A stretch of 64,000 nucleotides of DNA from Gemmatimonadota bacterium. Its GTDB lineage: Bacteria > Gemmatimonadota > Gemmatimonadetes > Longimicrobiales > Gaopeijiaceae. Positions 1 through 7,415 of the stretch are shown in pieces. Within the stretch, counting starts at the first letter, position 1, and every line of letters begins with the position of its first letter. A program made the translations under genes and the position numbers. The notes beneath the pieces are model-generated. The model was not told where the DNA came from. It was given only the letters and a program-made list of their open reading frames with translations, and ran no database searches. The stretch spans positions 1-64,000 of the forward strand of contig JAUIEJ010000004.1 of the NCBI GenBank assembly GCA_030428885.1, in the 5' to 3' direction.

Positions 1-160
1 ACAGCAGCGTCGTCTTCCCGCACCCCGACGGGCCCGCGATGGACACGAACTCCCCGCTCTGGATGTCCAGGTTGATCCCCGACAACGCGTGGGTCTCCAC
101 CTCTTCGGTGTAGAACACCTTCGACAGTTCCCGAAGGTGGATCAGCGGCTTCTCGCTCAT
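1..160 (-). CDS. ABC transporter ATP-binding protein, N-terminal fragment
   Basis: This is the first 53 residues of an ABC ATPase that runs off the left edge of the window. The peptide begins [16 protein letters not shown] and reaches the Walker A motif GPSGCGKTT at about residue 43. The spacing of the A-loop aromatic (VFYTEE) and the phrase [12 protein letters not shown] is typical of the MacB/LolD/FtsE-like export ATPases that work with FtsX-type permeases. The family assignment beyond ABC ATPase is inference, because the Q-loop, signature and Walker B lie outside the window. It is on the same strand as the next genes but separated from them by about 100 bases. Confidence 0.85.
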   Translation of the reverse strand, partial: MSEKPLIHLRELSKVFYTEEVETHALSGINLDIQSGEFVSIAGPSGCGKTTLL

Positions 161-257
161 GGATCACGTCTCCGTCGGACGTACGTAGGAGGGGCGGCGC
201 CGGTCTGCGCCTCGTGCTGTCTGACGAGCCGACGGCCGAAAAAGTTGCAGGCGACCC

Positions 258-1103
258 TCAGCCGCCGCCCGCTCGGACCAGGGAAACCCGGCCCGCGAAG
301 GTCTCCACCTCCACGGTGGCCGCGCCGTCGCCCACCCGGAATCGGGTACGCTGGCCCTGGGGAAAGGTGTCGGGTGCACCGGCCAGGTCGCTGGTCACCG
401 ACCCCCACACCGTGGCCACCGTGACCTCGGCGCCGGCACCGCCGGGGACCGCCACCCGGATCGGGCCCCCGTGGGTGGCGAAGAAGTAGGTGCCCCCGGC
501 GGCGATGGTGCCGTCGTAGGTGATGCGCCCGCCCACCGTCCCGGCTTCCACCAGCGACGACCGCACCCCTTCGAAGAGGATGGAGCCTCCCACCCCCTCG
601 GCCAGGAGGGTCCCCTCGGTGCCAACGAACCGGATGGTGCCCGACACGGCCTCGGCCTCCACCGTGCCTTCGGCGCCCTCCACCAGGATGTCGCCCTGGA
701 TGGTCTCGACCCGGATCGTCCCCCGGCCGCCCACGATGCGGATGTCGCCGTGGTTGGTGTCGGCCTCCACCGCACCCCGCACTCCCTCGGCGTCAATGGA
801 GGTGTACGTGCCCTCCATCCTCAGGTCGAGGCCGGGGGGCACCGTGAGCACGTAGTCCACGATGGTGGTGGGACCCCGACGGGCTTCGGCGTCGACGCGG
901 ATGCGGCCTCCCCGTCGGCGCACGTCCACCGTGGTCCGGGACGAGTGTTCGGCCTGGATGCGGACCTCGGCCCGGTCCCAGGTGCGGACCACGATGGATC
1001 CGCCCGGGGTCTCCACGTCCAGCGCCGTGGCGTCTCCCACGGCGAAGGTGGTGTCGGTCTGGGCCGGGAGAGCGAGGGCGGCGAGGGTGGCGAAAACGAG
1101 CAT
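258..1103 (-). CDS. DUF4097-family exported protein (putative adhesin fold)
   Basis: The 281-residue product starts with a short hydrophobic signal segment (LVFATLAALALPAQ) and is otherwise a regular run of short beta-strands and glycine turns. Repeats such as GGRGTIRVETIQGDILVEG are typical of the DUF4097/DUF4098 beta-solenoid-like family. It is the third gene of a sigma / anti-sigma / effector operon, starting 17 bases after the anti-sigma stop. In related bacteria such genes sit beside ECF sigma systems and are thought to act at the envelope; the precise role is unknown. The ATG at 1103 was chosen because it directly precedes the signal peptide; the open frame extends further upstream through the anti-sigma gene. 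Confidence 0.8.
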   Translation of the reverse strand: MLVFATLAALALPAQTDTTFAVGDATALDVETPGGSIVVRTWDRAEVRIQAEHSSRTTVDVRRRGGRIRVDAEARRGPTTIVDYVLTVPPGLDLRMEGTYTSIDAEGVRGAVEADTNHGDIRIVGGRGTIRVETIQGDILVEGAEGTVEAEAVSGTIRFVGTEGTLLAEGVGGSILFEGVRSSLVEAGTVGGRITYDGTIAAGGTYFFATHGGPIRVAVPGGAGAEVTVATVWGSVTSDLAGAPDTFPQGQRTRFRVGDGAATVEVETFAGRVSLVRAGGG

Positions 1104-1120
1104 GGTGAACGGCGTCCGGG

Positions 1121-1837
1121 TCAGGTCGACGGAAGGAGACGGGTGGCGGCCCGGGTCAGGACCCGCACCTTGGTCCGCTCCTGGGAGAGGAGCAGGTCCT
1201 GCAGGAGGGCGCTGGACGGGTCCCGGGCCAGGGCCGCCTCGGCCTCGGCGATGGCGGCGTCGATGGTGGCCAGGCTCTGGTCCAGGACGTCGAGGGTCGC
1301 CGGGTCGAGGCGCTCCCGGCCCTGGACCAGGATGGCCTCCAGGTCGGCGATGGCCGAGCGCACCTCGGCCGACGCGGCGAACCGGACCGGGGCCTCGACG
1401 GCCGGCGCGTCCGCCCCGGGCGCCCCCACGGGCCGGGCCCCATCCCCGGGCCACGCCAGGGCACCGGCCGCGAAGGCCGCCACCAGGCCGGCGGCGTAGG
1501 CCAGTCGCCGCGCGCCGGCGCGCCGCGTCGATGGGGGGCTGGCCGGATCTCCGGGCGGCCCCGACCGGGCCCGGTCCGCTCCGTGCACGCTGAGCACCTG
1601 GACCGAACGGTCCGGGTCCAGCCGCCGCTGGATGCCGGGCCAGAGGTCCCGGGCCGGCGCCCCCATCTCCGGGAGCGCCCCCAGGGCCGTGCGCAGGTCG
1701 GCCAGGTCGGCCAGCCGGTGCGCGCAGCGGCGGCAGGACGACACGTGGTCTTCCAGCGCCCTCGCCCGGGGAGCGGACAGCTCGCCGTCGAGGTAGTCGT
1801 GGAGCTCCACCTCGGCCACGTGGGTCGACGCGCTCAT
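1121..1837 (-). CDS. Anti-sigma factor with zinc-finger (ZAS-like) domain
   Basis: This 238-residue protein carries an N-terminal zinc-binding motif H31-x3-C35-x2-C38, preceded by the typical phrase LHDYLDGELSAPRA. A single hydrophobic segment follows at about residues 110-130 (LAYAAGLVAAFAAGALAW), then an Ala/Glu-rich, probably helical periplasmic tail. This is the standard plan of a membrane-bound anti-sigma factor that holds an ECF sigma factor at the membrane. The ATG overlaps the sigma stop codon by four bases (ATGA), so the two are translationally coupled and are very likely partners. Confidence 0.9.
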   Translation of the reverse strand: MSASTHVAEVELHDYLDGELSAPRARALEDHVSSCRRCAHRLADLADLRTALGALPEMGAPARDLWPGIQRRLDPDRSVQVLSVHGADRARSGPPGDPASPPSTRRAGARRLAYAAGLVAAFAAGALAWPGDGARPVGAPGADAPAVEAPVRFAASAEVRSAIADLEAILVQGRERLDPATLDVLDQSLATIDAAIAEAEAALARDPSSALLQDLLLSQERTKVRVLTRAATRLLPST

Positions 1838-2400
1838 CGGTCCAGTGCCTCGCGAACGAGGGAGCGGGCCCGGTGGATCTGGGCTTTCACCGTACCCAGG
1901 CTGACGCCTTCCATCTCGGCGATCTCCCGGTAGGCGTACCCCTGGATGTCCCGGAGCACCAGCATGCGCCGGGCGCCGTCGGGGAGTCCGGCGATGGCGC
2001 GCTCCAGATCGATGCGGGTGCCGGGCATGGCCCGGACCGCCTCGTGGCCGTACCGCTCCAGATCGTCGGTGGTGTGCTCCCGTCCCCGCCGTCGGCCGGC
2101 GGAGCGCCGGGCCTGGAGAATCACGTTCACCGCCAGGCGGTGGAGCCAGGTCGACAGCCGGCTCTCACCCCGGAACTGGTTGAGCTTCTCCCACGCCCGG
2201 ACGAAGACGTCCTGGGTCCGCTCCTCGGCCTCCTGGGCGTTGCCCGTCATGCGCAGGCAGAGGGCGTAGACCCGATCGACGTGCTGGAGGTAGACCTCCC
2301 GCCACGCGTCGGTGTCGCCGGATCGGGCCCGGACGACGGCCGAGGCGGCCTCGTCGGCGCTCACGGGGAACGCCACGGGTGTGGTGCGGGGAAGGCCCAT
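1834..2400 (-). CDS. RNA polymerase ECF sigma factor (sigma-70 family)
   Basis: The 188-residue protein has both regions needed for an ECF sigma factor: region 2 (YLQHVDRVYALCLRMTGNAQEAEERTQDVFVRAWEKL, written here as two halves around residue 50) and region 4 with the helix-turn-helix phrase YREIAEMEGVSLGTVKAQIHRAR near the C-terminus. It directs transcription of an extracytoplasmic stress regulon that cannot be read from this window. It heads the operon with its anti-sigma factor and a DUF4097 protein. The ATG at 2400 gives the usual family length; the frame is open upstream but lacks family-like sequence. Confidence 0.92.
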   Translation of the reverse strand: MGLPRTTPVAFPVSADEAASAVVRARSGDTDAWREVYLQHVDRVYALCLRMTGNAQEAEERTQDVFVRAWEKLNQFRGESRLSTWLHRLAVNVILQARRSAGRRRGREHTTDDLERYGHEAVRAMPGTRIDLERAIAGLPDGARRMLVLRDIQGYAYREIAEMEGVSLGTVKAQIHRARSLVREALDR

Positions 2401-2476
2401 GCCATCGCGACGGAGGTGGGAGGAGGGGCGGTTCGTGTCCCCTTGGATGCCGACGGCGGTGGAGAGGTTTGGACGC

Positions 2477-2938
2477 CTATCGCCGACGGGCTGGAGCCCG
2501 GGGCCGGTCTTCCCGACGGATGACGAACCGCAGGCCCGACCAGTCGTCGTCCACCGCGCAGATCTTGTTGTCCACCAGGCCTTCGGCGAGTCCCCGATCC
2601 CGCACCGCACTCTCCCTGAGATCGACGAAGAGGGGGGACTTCATCTTGGGCCAGGCGATCCACACGCCCCCGTCCCAGCGGATGAGTCGCGCGGCGCGTC
2701 GGAAGCGGGACTCCAGGTCGGCGAGTCGATCCACGAAGCAGACCACCACGTCGAAGGCCCGGGGGTCGTCGCGGCGGGGACTCCGGGGCACGGAAGGGTC
2801 GTGCTCGACCACCGCATCGCCGGGGCGTTCGGCCAGGAGGGCGAGGGCGTGGCCGGGATCGTGCATCACCGCCACCCGGGATCCGGGCTTGATGCCGAGC
2901 TTCCTCGGCAACGGAGTCCCACTGTACCCGGCGCTCAC
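2477..2938 (-). CDS. DUF3052-family protein
   Basis: The 153-residue product matches the small family annotated DUF3052 by features I recognise: an opening SGTPLPRKLGIKPGSRVAV, an internal FDVVVCFVD strand, and the phrase GGVWIAWPKMKSP followed by GLVDNKICAVDDDWSGLRFV. The fold resembles a stripped-down methyltransferase-like Rossmann domain, but no SAM-binding glycine loop is evident and the function is unknown. The gene lies 76 bases upstream of the sigma-factor start on the same strand and is divergent from terC (55 bases between starts). Confidence 0.8.
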   Translation of the reverse strand: MSAGYSGTPLPRKLGIKPGSRVAVMHDPGHALALLAERPGDAVVEHDPSVPRSPRRDDPRAFDVVVCFVDRLADLESRFRRAARLIRWDGGVWIAWPKMKSPLFVDLRESAVRDRGLAEGLVDNKICAVDDDWSGLRFVIRREDRPRAPARRR

Positions 2939-2992
2939 GCCCCGCCCCTATCTTCGACCGTTCCCATCGCCTTCCTCCTCGCACCGACGTCC

Positions 2993-3757
2993 ATGGACTG
3001 GATCACGCGCCCCGACGCCTGGATCGCCTTCGCCACCCTCACCGTTCTCGAGCTGGTGCTGGGCATCGACAACATCGTCTTCATCTCGATCCTCTCGGAA
3101 AAGGTCCGGGAGGAGAAGCAACGCCTGGCCCGCACCGTGGGACTGGCGGTCGCCCTGGTGAGCCGGGTGGCCCTGCTGTTCTCCATCTCGTGGGTCATGT
3201 CCCTGACCCGTCCCCTCTTCGAGGCCATGGGACGCGAGATCGCCGGACGCGACCTGATCCTGATCCTGGGGGGACTCTTCCTCCTCACCAAGTCCACCCG
3301 GGAGATCCACGACAAACTGGAGGGGGAGGAGCACGGCCGCGAGGCCCGGGGCACGGCCACCTTCGCCTCGGTCATCGTCCAGATCGCCCTGCTGGACCTC
3401 GTCTTCAGCCTGGACTCGGTGATCACGGCCGTGGGCATGGCCGACGACCTCGGCGTCATGATCTCGGCGGTGGTGGTGGCGGTGCTCTTCATGATGTGGG
3501 CCGCCGAGCCCGTGAGCACCTTCGTGGGCCGCCACCCCACGGTGAAGATGCTGGCCCTGAGCTTCCTGCTCCTCATCGGCATGACGCTGGTGGCCGAGGG
3601 ACTCGGGCAGCACATCAGCAAGGGCTACATCTACTTCGCCATGGGGTTCTCGGTGTTCGTCGAGATGCTCAACCTCCGGGTGAAGAAGGTCACCGGCGAA
3701 CCGGTCCATCTCCGGGGTCCGAAGATGCCCGCCGACGATTCGCCGGCTCGGGCCTGA
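2993..3757 (+). CDS. TerC family integral membrane protein
   Basis: The 254-residue protein shows the TerC signature near the N-terminus (LELVLGIDNIVFISIL) and a second conserved acidic helix (LLDLVFSLDSVITAVGM). About seven hydrophobic segments run to the C-terminal phrase IYFAMGFSVFVEMLNL. Acidic residues in these two helices are typical of TerC/YoaE proteins implicated in Mn2+ or other metal export and in metallation of secreted proteins. It stands alone, divergent from the DUF3052 gene and convergent with the sulfocyanin-like gene. The ATG at 2993 directly precedes the TerC domain; the upstream open frame has no family-like sequence. Confidence 0.9.
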   Translation: MDWITRPDAWIAFATLTVLELVLGIDNIVFISILSEKVREEKQRLARTVGLAVALVSRVALLFSISWVMSLTRPLFEAMGREIAGRDLILILGGLFLLTKSTREIHDKLEGEEHGREARGTATFASVIVQIALLDLVFSLDSVITAVGMADDLGVMISAVVVAVLFMMWAAEPVSTFVGRHPTVKMLALSFLLLIGMTLVAEGLGQHISKGYIYFAMGFSVFVEMLNLRVKKVTGEPVHLRGPKMPADDSPARA

Positions 3758-3774
3758 CCCCCATGAACGACGAC

Positions 3775-3825
3775 GGGCGCCGCCCCCGAAGGAGCGGCGC
3801 CCGCCGAACGAACCCGGGGGGTTCG
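3775..3825. terminator. Two hairpins between convergent terC and sulfocyanin-like gene
   Basis: Two GC-rich stem-loops fill the gap between the convergent genes. The first pairs GGGCGCCGC (3775-3783) with GCGGCGCCC (3794-3802). The second pairs CGAACCC (3809-3815) with GGGTTCG (3819-3825). Neither has a clear T-run, so efficient intrinsic termination is inference, but position and symmetry fit a bidirectional terminator. Confidence 0.55.
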
Positions 3826-3827
3826 GA

Positions 3828-4415
3828 TCACATGGCGCCGGACACGCCCGCCTCACCCTCGGCGGACACGTTGAAGTGGAGCCACATGCCGCTCACGGCG
3901 TGACCCGCGATGTAGCAGACCATGGAGTACTCGCCGGCCTCCGACGCCACGAACGAGATCGACGTGGACTGTCCGGGCAGGGTCGCCTCGGTCATGGAGG
4001 TGGGGTTGGCGGTGATGGCGCCCTCGAACACGGCGACGGGATCGACCATGGCCGGGGCGGTCTCGAAGCCCGCGGAAATGCCCAGGGAGTGGGCCATGTT
4101 CGGGTCGTTGTTCGAGAAGTTGACGGTCACGTTGGCGCCCACGGGGACGGTGATCGTGACCTCACCGAACTGGTACCCGTTGTAATTCCAGTAGTTGCCC
4201 TTGTCGGTCGCGCCGGCGGTGATGTCCAGCGTGACGTTGGAGCCGTCCATGGTGAACCACTCGGGCATGGTCATCTCGCCCGACATGGCCTCGGTCTCGG
4301 CCGGAGCGGCCGCGGGGGCGGCGGACTCGGCGGGAGTGTCCATCTCGGCGGAATCGGACCCGCCGCAGGCGGCGAGGCCCAGGAAGAGGGCAGTAGCAAA
4401 GGCGGAACGCTTCAT
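3828..4415 (-). CDS. Sulfocyanin-like type I copper lipoprotein
   Basis: The product (195 residues from the ATG at 4415) has a lipobox ending at C17 (LGLAAC), an Ala/Glu/Pro-rich linker and one cupredoxin domain. Copper ligands are visible: a His in NDPNMAHSLGI and the C-terminal set C-Y-I-A-G-H-x4-M (MVCYIAGHAVSGMW). This spacing is that of sulfocyanin/plastocyanin-like electron carriers. Being lipid-anchored on the periplasmic side, it probably shuttles electrons in respiration. The start at 4415 has GAGG nine bases upstream; the other ATG at 4424 has the same GAGG directly against it, so 4415 is preferred. No oxidase genes lie nearby. Confidence 0.85.
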   Translation of the reverse strand: MKRSAFATALFLGLAACGGSDSAEMDTPAESAAPAAAPAETEAMSGEMTMPEWFTMDGSNVTLDITAGATDKGNYWNYNGYQFGEVTITVPVGANVTVNFSNNDPNMAHSLGISAGFETAPAMVDPVAVFEGAITANPTSMTEATLPGQSTSISFVASEAGEYSMVCYIAGHAVSGMWLHFNVSAEGEAGVSGAM

Positions 4416-4496
4416 GTCAGTCATCCTCGGTGCGGTGGCATGCGCTTGTGAACGAAAAGCACAAGCAACGGATGATGGGTCCGGAGGCGTCGGAGG

Positions 4497-5678
4497 TCAA
4501 GAGGAATAGTACGCCGCGTTCTCGTCGACGTAGCCCCTGGAGAGGTCGCACCCCCAGGCCCGGGCGCGCCCCGACCCCAACCCCAGATCCACCGTGAGGT
4601 CCACGGTGTCGCCGGTGAGGAGCGTGCGGACGTCGGCGTCGTCGAAGGTGGCCCGTCGCCCTCCCTCCACCACCGCCATGTTCCCGATTCGGGCCGAAAC
4701 CTCCCGGGGATCGACCTCCACGGCCACGCACTTGCCCACGGCCATGAGAATCCGGCCCACGTTGGGGTCCCCTCCGTGCACCATGGTCTTCACCAGGGGG
4801 GACTCCACCAGGGAGCGAGCCACGGTGCGGGCGTCGCCGGGAGTGAGGGCCCCGGTCACCGTGACCCGGAGCAGGCGGGTGGCCCCCTCCCCGTCCCGGG
4901 CCAGCATCTCGGTCATGCGGGTGCAGAGATCCAGGAGGGCTTCCTCGAACAGGCCCCCGTCCACCGGCCCCCCGTGGCCGTTGGCCAGGATCGCACAGGT
5001 GTCGGAGGTGCTGGTGTCGGTGTCCACCGACAGCATGTTGAAGGTGCGGTCCACCACCCGCCGAAGGATGGCGTCCAGGGGCCGGGCCTCCACCTCGGCG
5101 TCGGTGAAGACGTAGGCCAGCATGGTGGCCATGTTGGGCGCGATCATCCCCGATCCCTTGGCCACCACCGTGATGGTCACGGGCTCGTCGTCCAGATCCC
5201 GGACTTCACACGAGAGGGCCTTGGGGTGGGTGTCGGTGGTCATCATGCCCCGGGCGCCCACCAGAGGGTCGTCCTGGAGGCGCTCGGCCACCCCCACCAG
5301 GCCCGCCTCGATCTTGTCCACCGGGAGGGGAACGCCGATGACGCCGGTGGAACTCATGAGGACCGAGGACTCGTCCAGGGCGAGTTCCCGCGCCGCCGCC
5401 CGACCCATGGCCCGGGCCGCCTGCACCCCGGCCTCTCCCGTGCCCACGTTGCTGACCTTGGAGTTCACCACCACCGCCTGGAGCCGCCCGGACCGGAGCA
5501 GTTCCCGGCCCACGAGGATGGGGGCCCCCGGAAAGTGGTTGCGGGTGAACACGGCCGCGGCGGCGCAGGGCACATCGGAGACGAAGACGGCCAGATCTTC
5601 GCCCTGGCGCTTGAGGCCGCAGTGCAGTGCGGCGCAGCGGAAGCCCCGGGGAAACCGGGGCGTGTCGTGGATCTTCAT
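4497..5678 (-). CDS. argJ: Bifunctional glutamate N-acetyltransferase / amino-acid acetyltransferase ArgJ
   Basis: This 393-residue protein is a full-length ArgJ. It holds the autocleavage region KGSGMIAPNMATMLAYVFTD, in which the Thr of ATML becomes the N-terminal nucleophile of the beta chain, and the C-terminal phrase DLSRGYVDENAAYYSS shared by the family. ArgJ transfers acetyl from N-acetylornithine to glutamate and so recycles the acetyl group in arginine synthesis. No other arginine gene is in the window. Its ATG overlaps the stop of the upstream MarR-type gene (ATGA), so the two are probably co-transcribed. Confidence 0.95.
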   Translation of the reverse strand: MKIHDTPRFPRGFRCAALHCGLKRQGEDLAVFVSDVPCAAAAVFTRNHFPGAPILVGRELLRSGRLQAVVVNSKVSNVGTGEAGVQAARAMGRAAARELALDESSVLMSSTGVIGVPLPVDKIEAGLVGVAERLQDDPLVGARGMMTTDTHPKALSCEVRDLDDEPVTITVVAKGSGMIAPNMATMLAYVFTDAEVEARPLDAILRRVVDRTFNMLSVDTDTSTSDTCAILANGHGGPVDGGLFEEALLDLCTRMTEMLARDGEGATRLLRVTVTGALTPGDARTVARSLVESPLVKTMVHGGDPNVGRILMAVGKCVAVEVDPREVSARIGNMAVVEGGRRATFDDADVRTLLTGDTVDLTVDLGLGSGRARAWGCDLSRGYVDENAAYYSS

Positions 5679-6184
5679 GACCCGCTCCCGTCGGGCTGCC
5701 GCTCCCGCAGGCCGGCCCTGAGGGCGTCGAGGATGTCCACGAGACGACCCAGGTCGTCGTCGCCCACGGCGTCGACCACGCGCTGATCGGCGTCCTCCAC
5801 CACGTCGTCGAGCCTCCCCAGCGTGTCCAGCCCGGATCGGGTGATGGTGCAGCGCACGACCCGGCGGTCCTGGGCGCCCCGGCGTCGGTCCACCAGCCCC
5901 TTCTTCACCAGGCGGTCCACCAGGCGGGTAACCCCGGGCTGCCGCTCCACCATGCGCTCACCGATCTCCAGGGTGGGCAGCCCCTCGGCGCCGGCCCCTC
6001 GGAGAATCCGAAGCACGTTGTACTGCTGGAGCGTGAGATCTTCGGTGGCCATCTCCTGGGACAGGGTCCAACGCACCACGTCGGCGGTGCGGAGGAGCGC
6101 GACCATGGCCTCCTGCCCGCGGCTGGCGAAGGGAATGCGCTGCCCGATCTCCTCGGCCACGGATCGGGGGGCTGGTTCACTCAC
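5675..6184 (-). CDS. MarR-family transcriptional regulator
   Basis: The 169-residue protein has the winged helix-turn-helix of MarR regulators: an LTLQQYNVLRILRGA helix, a recognition region (GERMVERQPGVTRLVDRLVKKGLV) and the wing motif D-R-R-x4-T-x2-G (RRVVRCTITRSGLDTL). I chose the GTG at 6184 because GGAGG lies eight bases upstream; the frame is open above it through the tRNA. Its ligand and targets are unknown. It overlaps argJ by four bases, which would place arginine synthesis under the same promoter. Confidence 0.88.
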   Translation of the reverse strand: MSEPAPRSVAEEIGQRIPFASRGQEAMVALLRTADVVRWTLSQEMATEDLTLQQYNVLRILRGAGAEGLPTLEIGERMVERQPGVTRLVDRLVKKGLVDRRRGAQDRRVVRCTITRSGLDTLGRLDDVVEDADQRVVDAVGDDDLGRLVDILDALRAGLRERQPDGSGS

Positions 6185-6296
6185 CCGGGGTGCCTCCGGT
6201 TGGGGGACGGAACGGGCCAACTTCGGTGCTCCCCGGTGGCCGGGGCAAGCGCAACGAAGCGCGGCCCCCCCGCCGGATGGCGAGGGAGCCGCGAGA

Positions 6297-6370
<74 letters not shown>

Positions 6371-6432
6371 GTGCTGGAGCCGAGTAATGTCCCTCTCCGG
6401 CCGGAGCGGGTCAAGCCCCGGTGCGAAACGAC

Positions 6433-6466
6433 GCGGCGTCCGCCGGACGGACCGGTCGGACGCCGC
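6433..6466 (-). terminator. Probable terminator of RNase P RNA
   Basis: On the minus strand a 10-bp perfect stem (GCGGCGTCCG at 6433-6442 pairing with CGGACGCCGC at 6457-6466) lies just past the RNase P RNA 3' end and is followed by GTCGTTTCG, a weak T-tract. Position supports intrinsic termination of rnpB. Confidence 0.6.
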
Positions 6467-6467
6467 G

Positions 6468-6840
<373 letters not shown>

Positions 6841-6968
6841 TTCTACCCGGGGCCGGGGGCCGGGGATCCGGGGTAAGTGGCTCGGGCGGGCATCGTACCC
6901 TTCCGGGGGCGCCGTTCGCCCGATGATGCGGCCCGCCCCATATTGGCCGTACGTCCCGGGAGGTCCAC

Positions 6969-7415
6969 GTGTACACATCGTTTCGGAAGCTCTGGCTCAC
7001 CGTCGCCGCCGGTGCCGTCTGCGTCGCCTGCGCCGGTGAGGTGCCGGCCCGGGCGCCCTCAACGCCCGAACCGGCCCGGCCCCAGCCCGGGCGGCTCGTG
7101 ACGGCCGACCGCATCGCCGCCTCCGGGGCCCGCACCGCCTGGGAGGCGCTGCGGCTCCTGGGCAACGTGCGGCTGGACATGGACAACCAGGGCGAGCCCA
7201 CCCGGATCGCCGCCCGAGGCCGCTCCTCCGTCATGGTGGAGGCGCCCCCCAAGATCGTGCTCAACGGGGTGGAGACCGAATCGTTGTTCGTCCTGCAGCA
7301 GATTCCCGCCGACCAGGTGGTGGAGATCCGCTTCCTGTCCGGACCCGACGCCACCACCTACTACGGCACGAACTCGGGCCACGGCGTCGTGGTGATCACC
7401 ACGAAGGGCCGCTGA
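6969..7415 (+). CDS. Small lipoprotein with isolated TonB-receptor plug domain
   Basis: The 148-residue protein begins with a GTG preceded by GGGAGG six bases upstream. It has a lipoprotein-like leader (LTVAAGAVCVAC) and then a domain that reads like a TonB-dependent receptor plug: LVTADRIAASGARTAWEAL, VLNGVETESLFVLQQIPADQVVEIRFLSGPDATTYYGTNS and the closing GVVVITTKGR. No beta-barrel follows. Similar stand-alone plug proteins are common in Gemmatimonadota-like genomes, but I know of no established role. Its 3' end overlaps the 3' end of the convergent receptor gene by 20 bases. Confidence 0.8.
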   Translation: MYTSFRKLWLTVAAGAVCVACAGEVPARAPSTPEPARPQPGRLVTADRIAASGARTAWEALRLLGNVRLDMDNQGEPTRIAARGRSSVMVEAPPKIVLNGVETESLFVLQQIPADQVVEIRFLSGPDATTYYGTNSGHGVVVITTKGR

